Positions 9,744-17,930 of a stretch of 64,000 bases of DNA are shown piece by piece; position 1 is the stretch's first letter, and each line of letters opens with the position of its first letter. The stretch covers positions 132,618-196,617 of the forward strand of contig CAYGUV010000002.1 in the NCBI GenBank assembly GCA_964353185.1. The letters are read 5' to 3'. A model generated the notes under the pieces. It ran no database searches. It saw nothing but the letters and a program-made list of their open reading frames with translations, and was not told the DNA's origin. This DNA is from GCA-2708415 sp964353185. GTDB taxonomy: Bacteria; Pseudomonadota; Alphaproteobacteria; Micavibrionales; Micavibrionaceae. Position numbers and translations under genes: made by a program.

Positions 9744-11726
9744 TTAATAAGGGGCCTTCGCTTCATTTGCCAACTCTTCAATGGCTTGATCTAAATCAAC
9801 GATATTCTGCGCTTGGCTGCCTAACCGGCGAATGGCAACTTTATTCCCCTCGGCTTCGCGTGCACCAACAACAAACAATGCAGGAACTTTTGCCAAAGAA
9901 TGCTCACGCACTTTATAATTTATTTTCTCATTACGTATATCTAACTCTACACGGATGCCTTTTGCTTTTAACTCTTCATACACTTTCTTCGCGTAATCAG
10001 AGGCATCATCTGTAATATTGGCAACAACACATTGAACGGGGGTCAACCATAACGGCAACTTACCCGCATAGTTTTCAATCATAATACCGATAAAGCGTTC
10101 CAGTGCCCCCAACGCCGCGCGATGCAACATGACAGGGCGCTGTTTTGATCCGTCTGCTGCAATATAATTTGCATTCAAACGCTCAGGCAGATTAAAATCA
10201 AGCTGTAATGTCCCACATCCCCACTCACGGCCGATGGCATCACGAATGACGAAACCAACTTTCGGGCCATAAAACGCGCCATCCCCTTCACAGGTTTCAT
10301 ATTCTAAACCCATTTCTTTCAAGGCATTTTCCAAGGATTCTTCGGCCTTATCCCAAATTTCATCTGACCCAACTCTTAACTCGGGACGGGTTTCAAAGGT
10401 AATTTTATATTCTTCAAAACCTAAATCTTTATAGATGGCTTGTACCAATTTAAAGAATTTAATTGATTCATCTAGAATTTGATCTTCTGTGCAAAATATA
10501 TGCGCGTCATCTTGAACAAATTGACGCAAACGCATAATGCCGTGTAACGCGCCATGCGCTTCGTTACGGTGGCAACATCCAAATTCAGATAAACGAATAG
10601 GCAGATCACGATATGATTTAATACCTTGATTAAAAATTTGAACATGTGCAGGGCAATTCATTGGCTTTAACGCCAAAAATTCTTTTGGCTCTTCATCATA
10701 AACAGGGCCATCTTCATTATTATTGGGTGTCACATCTGGCACAACAAACATGTCTTCACGATATTTTTGCCAGTGTCCGGACTCTTTCCAAAATTTTGAA
10801 TGCATTAATTGCGGCGTACGAACTTCGTCATATCCATCATCTTGTAAACGACGGCGCACATATGCCTCTAATTGGTTATATATGGTGTAGCCTTTGGGAT
10901 GCCAGAAAACAGACCCTTGCGCCTCTTCTTGTAAATGGAACAAATCCATTTCGCGCCCTATTTTACGATGGTCGCGGGCTTCGGCCTCTTCTAGCATTGT
11001 TAAATATGCATCTAATTCTTTTTGGTTGCGCCACGCTGTACCATAAATACGCGTTAGCATGGCGTTGTTTGAATCCCCACGCCAATACGCGCCTGCGACT
11101 TTCATCAACTTAAACGCAGACCCTACATTCTTAGTGGAGGGCATATGAGGACCACGGCAAAGGTCTAACCAATCCCCTTGTTTATAAATTGAAATTGTCT
11201 CACTTTCAGGCAAATCTTGAATTAACTCAGCCTTATATTTTTCACCCTTATCGCGGAAATATTGTATCGCAACATCGCGGTCCCACTCTTCGCGTTCAAA
11301 CGCCGAATTACGCTCAACAATCTTACGCATTTCTTTTTCAATGGCGGCAAAGTCAGTGTCACTAAATGGCTTATCGCGGGCAAAATCGTAATAAAACCCA
11401 TTCTCAATAGATGGGCCAATCGTCACTTGTGTACCGGGAAATAATTTTTGAACCGCTTCGGCCATCACATGCGCCGCATCATGACGGATCATCTCAAGCG
11501 CATCATCGTCATCACGTTTGATTAACCCAATGGACGCATCATTATGAATGGCACGTGATAAATCACAAATTTCACCATCAATTTTGATGCCAACACAAGC
11601 TTTCGCCAATGACGTTGAAATATCTTTGGCAATATCCATACCAGTAATGCCGGAGTCATATTCACGGATTGCGCCATCAGGCAAAGTGATTTTAATCATA
11701 TCGTTCTTTTTTTGTGTTGCTGTCAT
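9744..11726 (-). CDS. thrS: Threonyl-tRNA synthetase
   Basis: This class II aminoacyl-tRNA synthetase charges tRNA-Thr. The 660 residues follow the family order. The N-terminal TGS domain starts at MIKITLPDGAIREYDSG. The second, editing domain contains HDAAHVMAEAV and HMPSTKNVG. The catalytic core has FWHPKG, KPMNCPAH near residue 355 and the motif 2 region FGCCHRNEAHGALHG, and the C-terminal domain is of anticodon-binding type. The start is uncertain by nine codons: ATG at 11726 or ATG at 11699, neither with a strong ribosome binding site. It heads thrS-tspO-infC; the thrS/infC association is shared with many bacteria, but rpmI and rplT do not follow infC here. No T-box-like leader is visible. 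Confidence 0.97.
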   Translation of the reverse strand: MTATQKKNDMIKITLPDGAIREYDSGITGMDIAKDISTSLAKACVGIKIDGEICDLSRAIHNDASIGLIKRDDDDALEMIRHDAAHVMAEAVQKLFPGTQVTIGPSIENGFYYDFARDKPFSDTDFAAIEKEMRKIVERNSAFEREEWDRDVAIQYFRDKGEKYKAELIQDLPESETISIYKQGDWLDLCRGPHMPSTKNVGSAFKLMKVAGAYWRGDSNNAMLTRIYGTAWRNQKELDAYLTMLEEAEARDHRKIGREMDLFHLQEEAQGSVFWHPKGYTIYNQLEAYVRRRLQDDGYDEVRTPQLMHSKFWKESGHWQKYREDMFVVPDVTPNNNEDGPVYDEEPKEFLALKPMNCPAHVQIFNQGIKSYRDLPIRLSEFGCCHRNEAHGALHGIMRLRQFVQDDAHIFCTEDQILDESIKFFKLVQAIYKDLGFEEYKITFETRPELRVGSDEIWDKAEESLENALKEMGLEYETCEGDGAFYGPKVGFVIRDAIGREWGCGTLQLDFNLPERLNANYIAADGSKQRPVMLHRAALGALERFIGIMIENYAGKLPLWLTPVQCVVANITDDASDYAKKVYEELKAKGIRVELDIRNEKINYKVREHSLAKVPALFVVGAREAEGNKVAIRRLGSQAQNIVDLDQAIEELANEAKAPY

Positions 11727-11754
11727 AAGACTGTTTTACTGCGTAATCCCCTGA

Positions 11755-11766
11755 ATGTCTAGACAT
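11755..11766. repeat. 12-bp perfect palindrome upstream of thrS
   Basis: ATGTCTAGACAT is a perfect palindrome lying 29 bases upstream of the thrS start, in the 74-base gap between the HlyD-type gene and thrS. It could be an operator for a dimeric regulator or chance. No terminator with a T run is visible in this gap, so transcription from the secretion operon may continue into thrS. Confidence 0.35.
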
Positions 11767-11800
11767 CAAGGCGGTTTTACTAGCAGTTTCCGATAAACCA

Positions 11801-13261
11801 TTACCGTTCGTTGAGGGAATTATTCATGGTCTTAATAAACGGCTTCAACAAATACTCCATAATGGTTTTCTCACCTGTCAAAATATCAACAGACGCAACC
11901 ATACCAGGGATAATTGGCAAAACTTCTCCGCGCCGTTTCAACGCATTTTCTTCGGTCAAAACTTGTACTTGATAGAAACTATTGCCTTCTTCATCCGTCA
12001 CCGCATCGGGGGATATGGACACCACTTTACCATTCAACCCGCCATATACGGCAAAATCATACGCCGTAATTTTCACAACGGCTGGCTGTTCAGGGTATAA
12101 AAACGCAATATCTTTGGGGTTAATACGAGCCTCAACCAATAACTGGTCATCTTTAGGCACAATTTCAATAAATTCTTGCCCTGGCTGTACAACACCACCC
12201 ACGGTATAAACCTTCAAATCCTTAATATAACCATTCACAGGCGATTTAATATCCGCACGATCTTTCCGGTCAACCAGCCCTGCCAAACCTTGCTTGATAG
12301 CATTCATTTCAATCATTTTGGCGGATAATTCTGTCTGCGCTTGCGCTTTTGCGGCCGACTTAACCTCCCCAATACGCGCATTCGCCTCATTAATCGCTGA
12401 ACGTGCCCTTGGAATTGCCGACAAGACGCCATTTAACTCCGTCTGTTTTTCTTTAATCTGACGATCTAATTGTAAAATCTCCATCTTTGGCGCTGCTCCA
12501 CGGGCGACCAATGGCTCAACCATTGCTTTTTCATCTTGAGCCAAGCCTAATTGCCCACGAATATCACTCGCACGAATTTGCAATTCGTTTAATTCTTGCG
12601 AACGCTGGCTTTTTTGTTGTTCCATAATGTTTGTCTGACTGGAAATCTGAGCCTTGTTCGCACTGTACGCGTTCATTTCCTCTGTCACACTTTGTGGTGC
12701 GCCTTGCATCACTTCATCAGGAAACTCTGGAACACGGCCTTCCACCTCGGCTTGAAGACGTGATACGGTTGCCAATAATCCTAAATAACGCGCCTCGTTA
12801 GATCCTAAATCAGAGGATGCTGCAATATCAGACAGACGCACAAGAATATCGCCTTGCTTAACTTCGTCGCCTTTTTTAATAAAGAATTCTTCAACAATTC
12901 CACCTTCTAAAGATGAAATTTTCTGAATTTCGGTCGATGGGATGACTGTTCCATCGCCGCGTGTTACTTCATCAATTTCGGCAAAGCTTGCCCAAAAAAA
13001 CATGATCGTAAAAAAAGCAATTATGAACAAAAGAACCAAATGGCGGGATAAAGGCATATCTTCATCTGTATCAAAAAATCGATCGCCTTGTGCCTGTACG
13101 CGCTCTATATGATCGCTTAGCCACTGTTTTTTGTCATCGGCTTCCTTTTCTTTATCCGTCATATTTTCCCGCGCCTGCATTTTCATTGCCTTGGCGAGGT
13201 TCTCATCTTTACCAGTAATGGTTTTTACTGCTTTTTTATCGTTTTTTTTCTTATCGCTCAT
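11801..13261 (-). CDS. HlyD-family type I secretion membrane fusion protein
   Basis: This periplasmic adaptor links the inner-membrane ABC transporter to the TolC-like channel in type I secretion (HlyD/LapC family). It has 486 residues. A charged cytoplasmic N-terminus of about 75 residues is followed by one transmembrane segment (VLLFIIAFFTIMFFWASFA). Next comes the lipoyl half-motif (GGIVEEFFIKKGDEVKQGD), a long coiled-coil hairpin rich in Gln, Glu and Ala, the returning lipoyl half (ADIKSPVNGYIKDLKV) and a beta-barrel domain. It starts 15 bases after the stop of the ABC transporter gene and is the last gene of the adhesin secretion locus. The adjacent adhesin is the obvious substrate. Confidence 0.95.
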   Translation of the reverse strand: MSDKKKNDKKAVKTITGKDENLAKAMKMQARENMTDKEKEADDKKQWLSDHIERVQAQGDRFFDTDEDMPLSRHLVLLFIIAFFTIMFFWASFAEIDEVTRGDGTVIPSTEIQKISSLEGGIVEEFFIKKGDEVKQGDILVRLSDIAASSDLGSNEARYLGLLATVSRLQAEVEGRVPEFPDEVMQGAPQSVTEEMNAYSANKAQISSQTNIMEQQKSQRSQELNELQIRASDIRGQLGLAQDEKAMVEPLVARGAAPKMEILQLDRQIKEKQTELNGVLSAIPRARSAINEANARIGEVKSAAKAQAQTELSAKMIEMNAIKQGLAGLVDRKDRADIKSPVNGYIKDLKVYTVGGVVQPGQEFIEIVPKDDQLLVEARINPKDIAFLYPEQPAVVKITAYDFAVYGGLNGKVVSISPDAVTDEEGNSFYQVQVLTEENALKRRGEVLPIIPGMVASVDILTGEKTIMEYLLKPFIKTMNNSLNER

Positions 13262-13276
13262 TTTCTCAAAAACTCT

Positions 13277-15802
13277 CTAAACGTTTGTTTTTTCAGCATC
13301 TGTTCCGTATTGACGGGCCTGCAATTTGCTAATTACTTCGTCTTTTGGACCAAAAGCAACCAAACGACCACGATCCAACAAGATAAGTTTATCCACCAAA
13401 GACAGCATTCCGCCTTTATGCGTGATCAAAATTGTTGTTCGTCCTTCGGTCACATTATGTAGACGCTTACGCAATCTATTTTCAGACGCCGGGTCCATAG
13501 ACGCCGTAGGCTCATCCAAAATCAAAATTGGTGGATCATATAATAACGCACGTGCAATCGCGACGGCCTGACGTTGGCCACCAGATAACGCTTCCCCGCG
13601 TTCACCCACTTGCGTATCTAAGCCGGCTTGAGACTCACGTAAAAACTCAGTCACACCCGCTAATTCAGCGGCGCGTAAAACCGCACGGTCTGGCGCCATC
13701 TCATGCCCCATGGTGATATTTTCACGAACTGATCCGTAGAACAACTGCGGGCTTTGCTGAACCGCACCAATATTACGGCGTAAATCACCTGGGTCAATCT
13801 GACGTACATCCGTACCATCTAACTGTACGCTTCCGCTTTCGGGTTGGTATAGATTGATCAATAACCGCTCAATCGTCGTCTTACCTGACCCCACCGCGCC
13901 AATAACACCGACATGCTCTCCTGGCTCTAAAGTGAAATTCAAATTATTTAGGGCAGGAACAGATTGATTGGGATAATGAAACAAAACATCACGAAATTCT
14001 ACTTTCCCCTGAATGGAGGGCATTGCAATGAAATGCTTGCCTTTGGGGCGCTCAACTTCTTTTTTCATCATTTCATCCAACTGGCGTAATGATTCTTTAG
14101 ATTGATGCATACGTGTCAAAAGACCCGCAATTTGTGATAAAGGTGCCATCGCACGACCACTTAGAATAACACAGGCAATCAACGCCCCCATCGAGATTTC
14201 AGCTTCCTTAATTAAGAAAACGCCAACAATCACGACAAAAACACTAACCAATTGCTGTATGAAAACAGCAAAGTTTAATGCAAAGGCATTAACGCGGCGC
14301 ATTTTGACAGATGTACGCGAGGATTTATCCGTTAATTCTTCCCATCGGCGTTGCGTGTGGCCTTCGGCTGCTTGTACTTTTACAGTCTCAAGACCGCTAA
14401 TTGTTTCAAATAGTAACGCATTCTTTAACGCACTTTCCATCATCGAATCTTTAATGGCTTTTTGAAGTGGCTTTTGTAAAAACAATCCAACGCCAATAAC
14501 AATAGGAATCGCCGCCAATGGCACAAAGGCAATCGGCCCCCCAATAAGCGCGATGATCGCAATAAAGAAAAAGATAAATGGTAAATCAATCAATGCCGCC
14601 ATGGTGGCAGAGGTAAAGAAATCGCGCAGCGTTTCAAATTCACGCATATGACTGGCTAAAACTCCCGCACTAGCGGGTCGCGCCTGCATCGTCATGCCCA
14701 GCATTTGCTCAAACAAACGTGCAGATACAACAATATCCGCTTTTCGCCCTGCATGGTCCAAGAAATGCGCACGCAGATTTTTTAAGATAAAGTCAAAGAC
14801 ATACACCACCAAAACCCCCGTGGCCAAAACCCACAACGTTTCAATCGCATTGTTGGGGACAACGCGGTCATACACGTTCATCACAAAAAGTGAACTTCCA
14901 AGGGCGAAAATGTTAATCATAACCGCGGCCATGACAACTTCGGTATATATCTTCTTATTTTCCCACAAGGCAGACCAGAACCAATCACGCGCATTATCAA
15001 TTTCGGCGGGGCCCGCCCGATCATCCACACGGGCAACAGGGCGCACATAGAAACAATAATTGGTGTAAACTTTTTCTAACTTATGCAGTGATATCGCTTT
15101 ACGCTCATCACCTGTCTCAGGGAACTGAACCAAAAATTTTGTCTCAGGATGAATAATACTTCCTTTGGATTTTGATTTGGTTTTATTCTCTTGCTTTGGC
15201 TTTTGCACTTCCCAAAGAATACACGCCTGTCCCCCTTCAAGCACCATGATACAAGGCAAATTGGGCGCAATTGCTACTGAATCAATAGAGCGCTCGACCA
15301 TGAAAGAATTTAAATTGGCACGTTCTGCCGCGCGGGAGAATAAGAGAGGCGTAATCCCTGCCTTTGAAATTGGCAAGCCAGAGGTCAAAGCAGCCACACT
15401 TGTACGGCGCCCATAATGCCCCGCAATCAATTGCAAACAATTCACTAACGGGTCATGTATTGCCACGCGATCGGCTTCTAATGGCCAAGAATCAGATGAT
15501 TTTTCATGCTCTTTTGTCGCCGCTTTATTTTGACGTGCCGCGCTTGGTGCTTCTTTTTGTGCTTCATAGGCAGTTTGTTGATTTTTCTGCACATTCTCCC
15601 CCCGCGTATCGGCGGATTGGTCTGAATAAGGCTGCTCAGGATCCACGTTATAATTTTTCCCTGATTCAGAATCATCTGAATTAGTGTTTGTTTGGTTTTG
15701 CGGCGCGTTTGGCGATTTGGGTGTGTTATCAGTCAATGTCTGTATCCAGAATGTAAAAGAGGGGTAAAGGAATAATTGTGACAATAGTTTACCACAACCC
15801 AC
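13277..15802 (-). CDS. Type I secretion ABC transporter (LapB-like, inactive C39-like domain)
   Basis: This is the inner-membrane ATPase and permease that exports the RTX adhesin. After an N-terminal extension of about 115 residues rich in Asn, Gln, Asp and Ser comes a C39-peptidase-like domain (DPLVNCLQLIAGHYGRRTS). Its surroundings look like the degenerate, non-cleaving form of LapB transporters. A six-helix membrane domain and the ATPase follow: Walker A GAVGSGKTTIERLL, signature LSGGQRQAVAIARALL, Walker B ILILDEPTASMD. At 841 residues it is longer than the roughly 720 of LapB because of the extension. The start is uncertain: GTG at 15802, or TTG at 15736 giving MTDNTPKSPN. The HlyD-type gene follows after 15 bases. 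Confidence 0.93.
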   Translation of the reverse strand: MGCGKLLSQLFLYPSFTFWIQTLTDNTPKSPNAPQNQTNTNSDDSESGKNYNVDPEQPYSDQSADTRGENVQKNQQTAYEAQKEAPSAARQNKAATKEHEKSSDSWPLEADRVAIHDPLVNCLQLIAGHYGRRTSVAALTSGLPISKAGITPLLFSRAAERANLNSFMVERSIDSVAIAPNLPCIMVLEGGQACILWEVQKPKQENKTKSKSKGSIIHPETKFLVQFPETGDERKAISLHKLEKVYTNYCFYVRPVARVDDRAGPAEIDNARDWFWSALWENKKIYTEVVMAAVMINIFALGSSLFVMNVYDRVVPNNAIETLWVLATGVLVVYVFDFILKNLRAHFLDHAGRKADIVVSARLFEQMLGMTMQARPASAGVLASHMREFETLRDFFTSATMAALIDLPFIFFFIAIIALIGGPIAFVPLAAIPIVIGVGLFLQKPLQKAIKDSMMESALKNALLFETISGLETVKVQAAEGHTQRRWEELTDKSSRTSVKMRRVNAFALNFAVFIQQLVSVFVVIVGVFLIKEAEISMGALIACVILSGRAMAPLSQIAGLLTRMHQSKESLRQLDEMMKKEVERPKGKHFIAMPSIQGKVEFRDVLFHYPNQSVPALNNLNFTLEPGEHVGVIGAVGSGKTTIERLLINLYQPESGSVQLDGTDVRQIDPGDLRRNIGAVQQSPQLFYGSVRENITMGHEMAPDRAVLRAAELAGVTEFLRESQAGLDTQVGERGEALSGGQRQAVAIARALLYDPPILILDEPTASMDPASENRLRKRLHNVTEGRTTILITHKGGMLSLVDKLILLDRGRLVAFGPKDEVISKLQARQYGTDAEKTNV

Positions 15803-15849
15803 CGCCAGACTTTAAGAAAAAAAGCACATGTCATAATCTGAAATTACAT

Positions 15850-15880
15850 CAAAAAAACGGAGGCATCATAGCCTCCGTCT
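15850..15880 (-). terminator. Rho-independent terminator after the TolC-like gene
   Basis: On the minus strand ACGGAGGC (15878-15871) pairs perfectly with GCCTCCGT (15864-15857) across a six-base loop and is followed by a run of seven T. It lies about 25 bases past the TolC-like stop. It separates adhesin/TolC transcription from the ABC-HlyD genes that follow on the same strand. Confidence 0.9.
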
Positions 15881-15903
15881 TAAATTCTTATATTACGCTA
15901 AAA

Positions 15904-17352
15904 TTAACGATCAACGACATATTGCGCAGGCTCAATCAAAGCTGATTCGCGTGGGAATGCAACATTCATTGTTGGCAATAATTGACCTTTTAGGGCAAGC
16001 AATCTGAATACTGAGAACATCTCAAGAAATTCTGCGTTAATTGTATTTGTACGCGATACAAATAATTCATTCTGCGAATCCAATACATCAATTAATGTAC
16101 GGCGGTCTAAAGAGAATTGATCTTTATATGCACGTGTAACTTCTGTATTTGCGGCTGCTTGCGCGGCAAATTCACTTGCACGCTCCCCAGCTGACATCAT
16201 ACGTGCCCATGTTTGGCGTACATCATTTTCAACGGCGCGCGCTGAATCTGCGCGACGTTCTTTTGACACTTGGTAACGATGTGTAAATTCACGGATACGG
16301 GCAATATCACCACCACCACGGTATAAGTTCCAGTTGGCAACAACCAACGCAGAAGCACTCGTATCGCGATCTTCTACGCCACCTAAGTTATCACCTGTAC
16401 GGCCATTTAATTGCAGATCAACTTGTGGATACAAGGTAGACCCTGTTCCATTCATTTCTGCATAGGCAACACGAACATCTGAATCAAAGATCGCCAATGT
16501 CGGGCTATTTGTAATAACAGTTTTTACTTCTTCTTCTACATTTGCTGATAAGCCATTGACTGGCACAGCAGGTAAAATTAGATCACGTGGGTCTGAACCA
16601 ACTTCACGGCGGAAGTTTGCTTCAGCAATACGAAGCTGTTGAAGAATTGTTGATTCTTGCGCACGAGCAGAAGCCAAACGCGCTTTAATTTGTTCTAGGT
16701 CAGCTTGTGTTGAACGACCAACATCAACACCATCTTGAATTAAATCCATGATTGCTAAATGCTCATTCACGTTATCGCGTGTGATACCTAACAATTCACG
16801 TTGACGAATAACTTCCAAAAATGACTCAACAATTGAAAGTCCAACCAATTCGGCTGTCTCTTTAACGCGGTGCGCAGAAGATTGAATACGGTTTTCTTGA
16901 CGTTCAACTTCGTATTTTGTTTCCCAACCATCAAACAACATTTGTGTTAAAGTTAGGCCAGCTTCGGTACGGAATAATGTTTCTGTATCATCTTCACCAA
17001 CACGGTTATTGGTAAAACGATCATCTGTATATTCCAAACCAAAATCACCAGAAAAATCAATAGAAGGAAGATACAAAGCTTTAGCTTGCTCTAACTCTTC
17101 ATCTGTTGCGCGGCGCGTACCAGCAACAACACCATACTCAGGGTTTGTTAAAACACCTAAAGCAATCGCTTCCGCAAGATCCAATTGAGCGGGAGAGCCA
17201 TCAACAACAGGCGTATTCATCACCGTTGCGTTTTCTGTTATAACAGGATCAACCATCTGCTCTTGCGCCGCCAAAGGCATCGCGTAAGAAAGGATTGTAG
17301 CTGTCATTAAAGCCGCAATAAGATTAGTTTTTTGAAAATTTTTCTGTGTCAT
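15904..17352 (-). CDS. TolC-family outer-membrane channel for type I secretion
   Basis: This is the outer-membrane trimeric channel that completes the type I secretion machine. From ATG 17352 it has 482 residues, beginning with a signal peptide (KTNLIAALMTATILSYAMPLAAQ) and followed by two TolC repeats with long amphipathic helices, for example LDLAEAIALGVLTNPEYGVV and ARAVENDVRQTWARM. An ATG at 17370 is in frame, but only the inner ATG has a well-placed GAGGG seven bases upstream, so 17352 is preferred. It lies about 200 bases downstream of the adhesin gene and upstream of the ABC transporter gene, with terminators on both sides, so it may have its own promoter. Confidence 0.93.
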   Translation of the reverse strand: MTQKNFQKTNLIAALMTATILSYAMPLAAQEQMVDPVITENATVMNTPVVDGSPAQLDLAEAIALGVLTNPEYGVVAGTRRATDEELEQAKALYLPSIDFSGDFGLEYTDDRFTNNRVGEDDTETLFRTEAGLTLTQMLFDGWETKYEVERQENRIQSSAHRVKETAELVGLSIVESFLEVIRQRELLGITRDNVNEHLAIMDLIQDGVDVGRSTQADLEQIKARLASARAQESTILQQLRIAEANFRREVGSDPRDLILPAVPVNGLSANVEEEVKTVITNSPTLAIFDSDVRVAYAEMNGTGSTLYPQVDLQLNGRTGDNLGGVEDRDTSASALVVANWNLYRGGGDIARIREFTHRYQVSKERRADSARAVENDVRQTWARMMSAGERASEFAAQAAANTEVTRAYKDQFSLDRRTLIDVLDSQNELFVSRTNTINAEFLEMFSVFRLLALKGQLLPTMNVAFPRESALIEPAQYVVDR

Positions 17353-17484
17353 TCTATGACCCTCATTCATTAAAAGGTAATTTGTAATAATTAAATTAGA
17401 CTATTTACGTCAATAATTCTAAGTAGTTATGTCGTTTTTTTCTATATTTTGCAAGTGTTTATTTATATTTAATCAATAATATGA

Positions 17485-17528
17485 CAAAAAAAATGGAGCA
17501 AATTAAAGAATTATTTGCCCCATTTTTA
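17485..17528 (-). terminator. Imperfect terminator after the giant adhesin gene
   Basis: On the minus strand AATGG (17524-17520) and GCAAAT (17518-17513) pair with ATTTGC (17503-17498) and CCATT (17496-17492), with one A-C mismatch. A run of T follows (17491-17485). It lies 21 bases past the adhesin stop. The plus-strand flank is also T-rich, but no plus-strand gene ends here. Confidence 0.7.
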
Positions 17529-17548
17529 AAATTATATGTAAACTCTAT

Positions 17549-17930
17549 CTAAACAATGATACTGCTTCTTGCCACTAAATCATCAATTGATACAATGTCA
17601 TTCTCTAAAGTAACCAATGCAGTTGCATCATCTAACGCCCCGCCACCATTTGCATCAACAAACAATGTTGTGTCGCCATTTTCCTGAACCGCAAATAAGA
17701 AGTCATTAATATCTTCGCCTGCTTCGAAACCGGTCAAAACATTTGATAAATCAAGCGTATCTTCGACGGTATTAAAGTCTTTAATAGTATCAAGACCCTC
17801 ATTGATTGCATTGAACAAGAATGTATCTTTTCCGAGTCCACCTCTTAAGATATCATCGCCCGCTCCGCCATAGATAAAGTCGTCTCCGTCTGTACCGTAT
17901 AGTGTGTTGTGGCCATCATCACCTTGGATA
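17549..17930 (-). other. RTX nonapeptides and C-terminal type I secretion signal of the adhesin
   Basis: This encodes the last roughly 125 residues. GDDGHNTLYGTDGDDFIYGG and GAGDDILRGGLGKDTFLF are calcium-binding RTX repeats. They are followed by IKDFNTVEDTLDLSNVL and a hydrophobic, Ser/Ile-ending tail (ARSSIIV) typical of uncleaved type I C-terminal signals. Confidence 0.85.

Noticed and set aside
10646..11113. 155-codon open frame on the plus strand opposite thrS
   Set aside because: It is the shadow of a highly conserved thrS, with no ribosome binding site and no recognisable product.
11727..11800. T-box or tRNA-like leader of thrS
   Set aside because: The gap is only 74 bases, with a 12-base palindrome but no specifier-loop or T-box sequence; T-boxes are also not expected in alphaproteobacteria.
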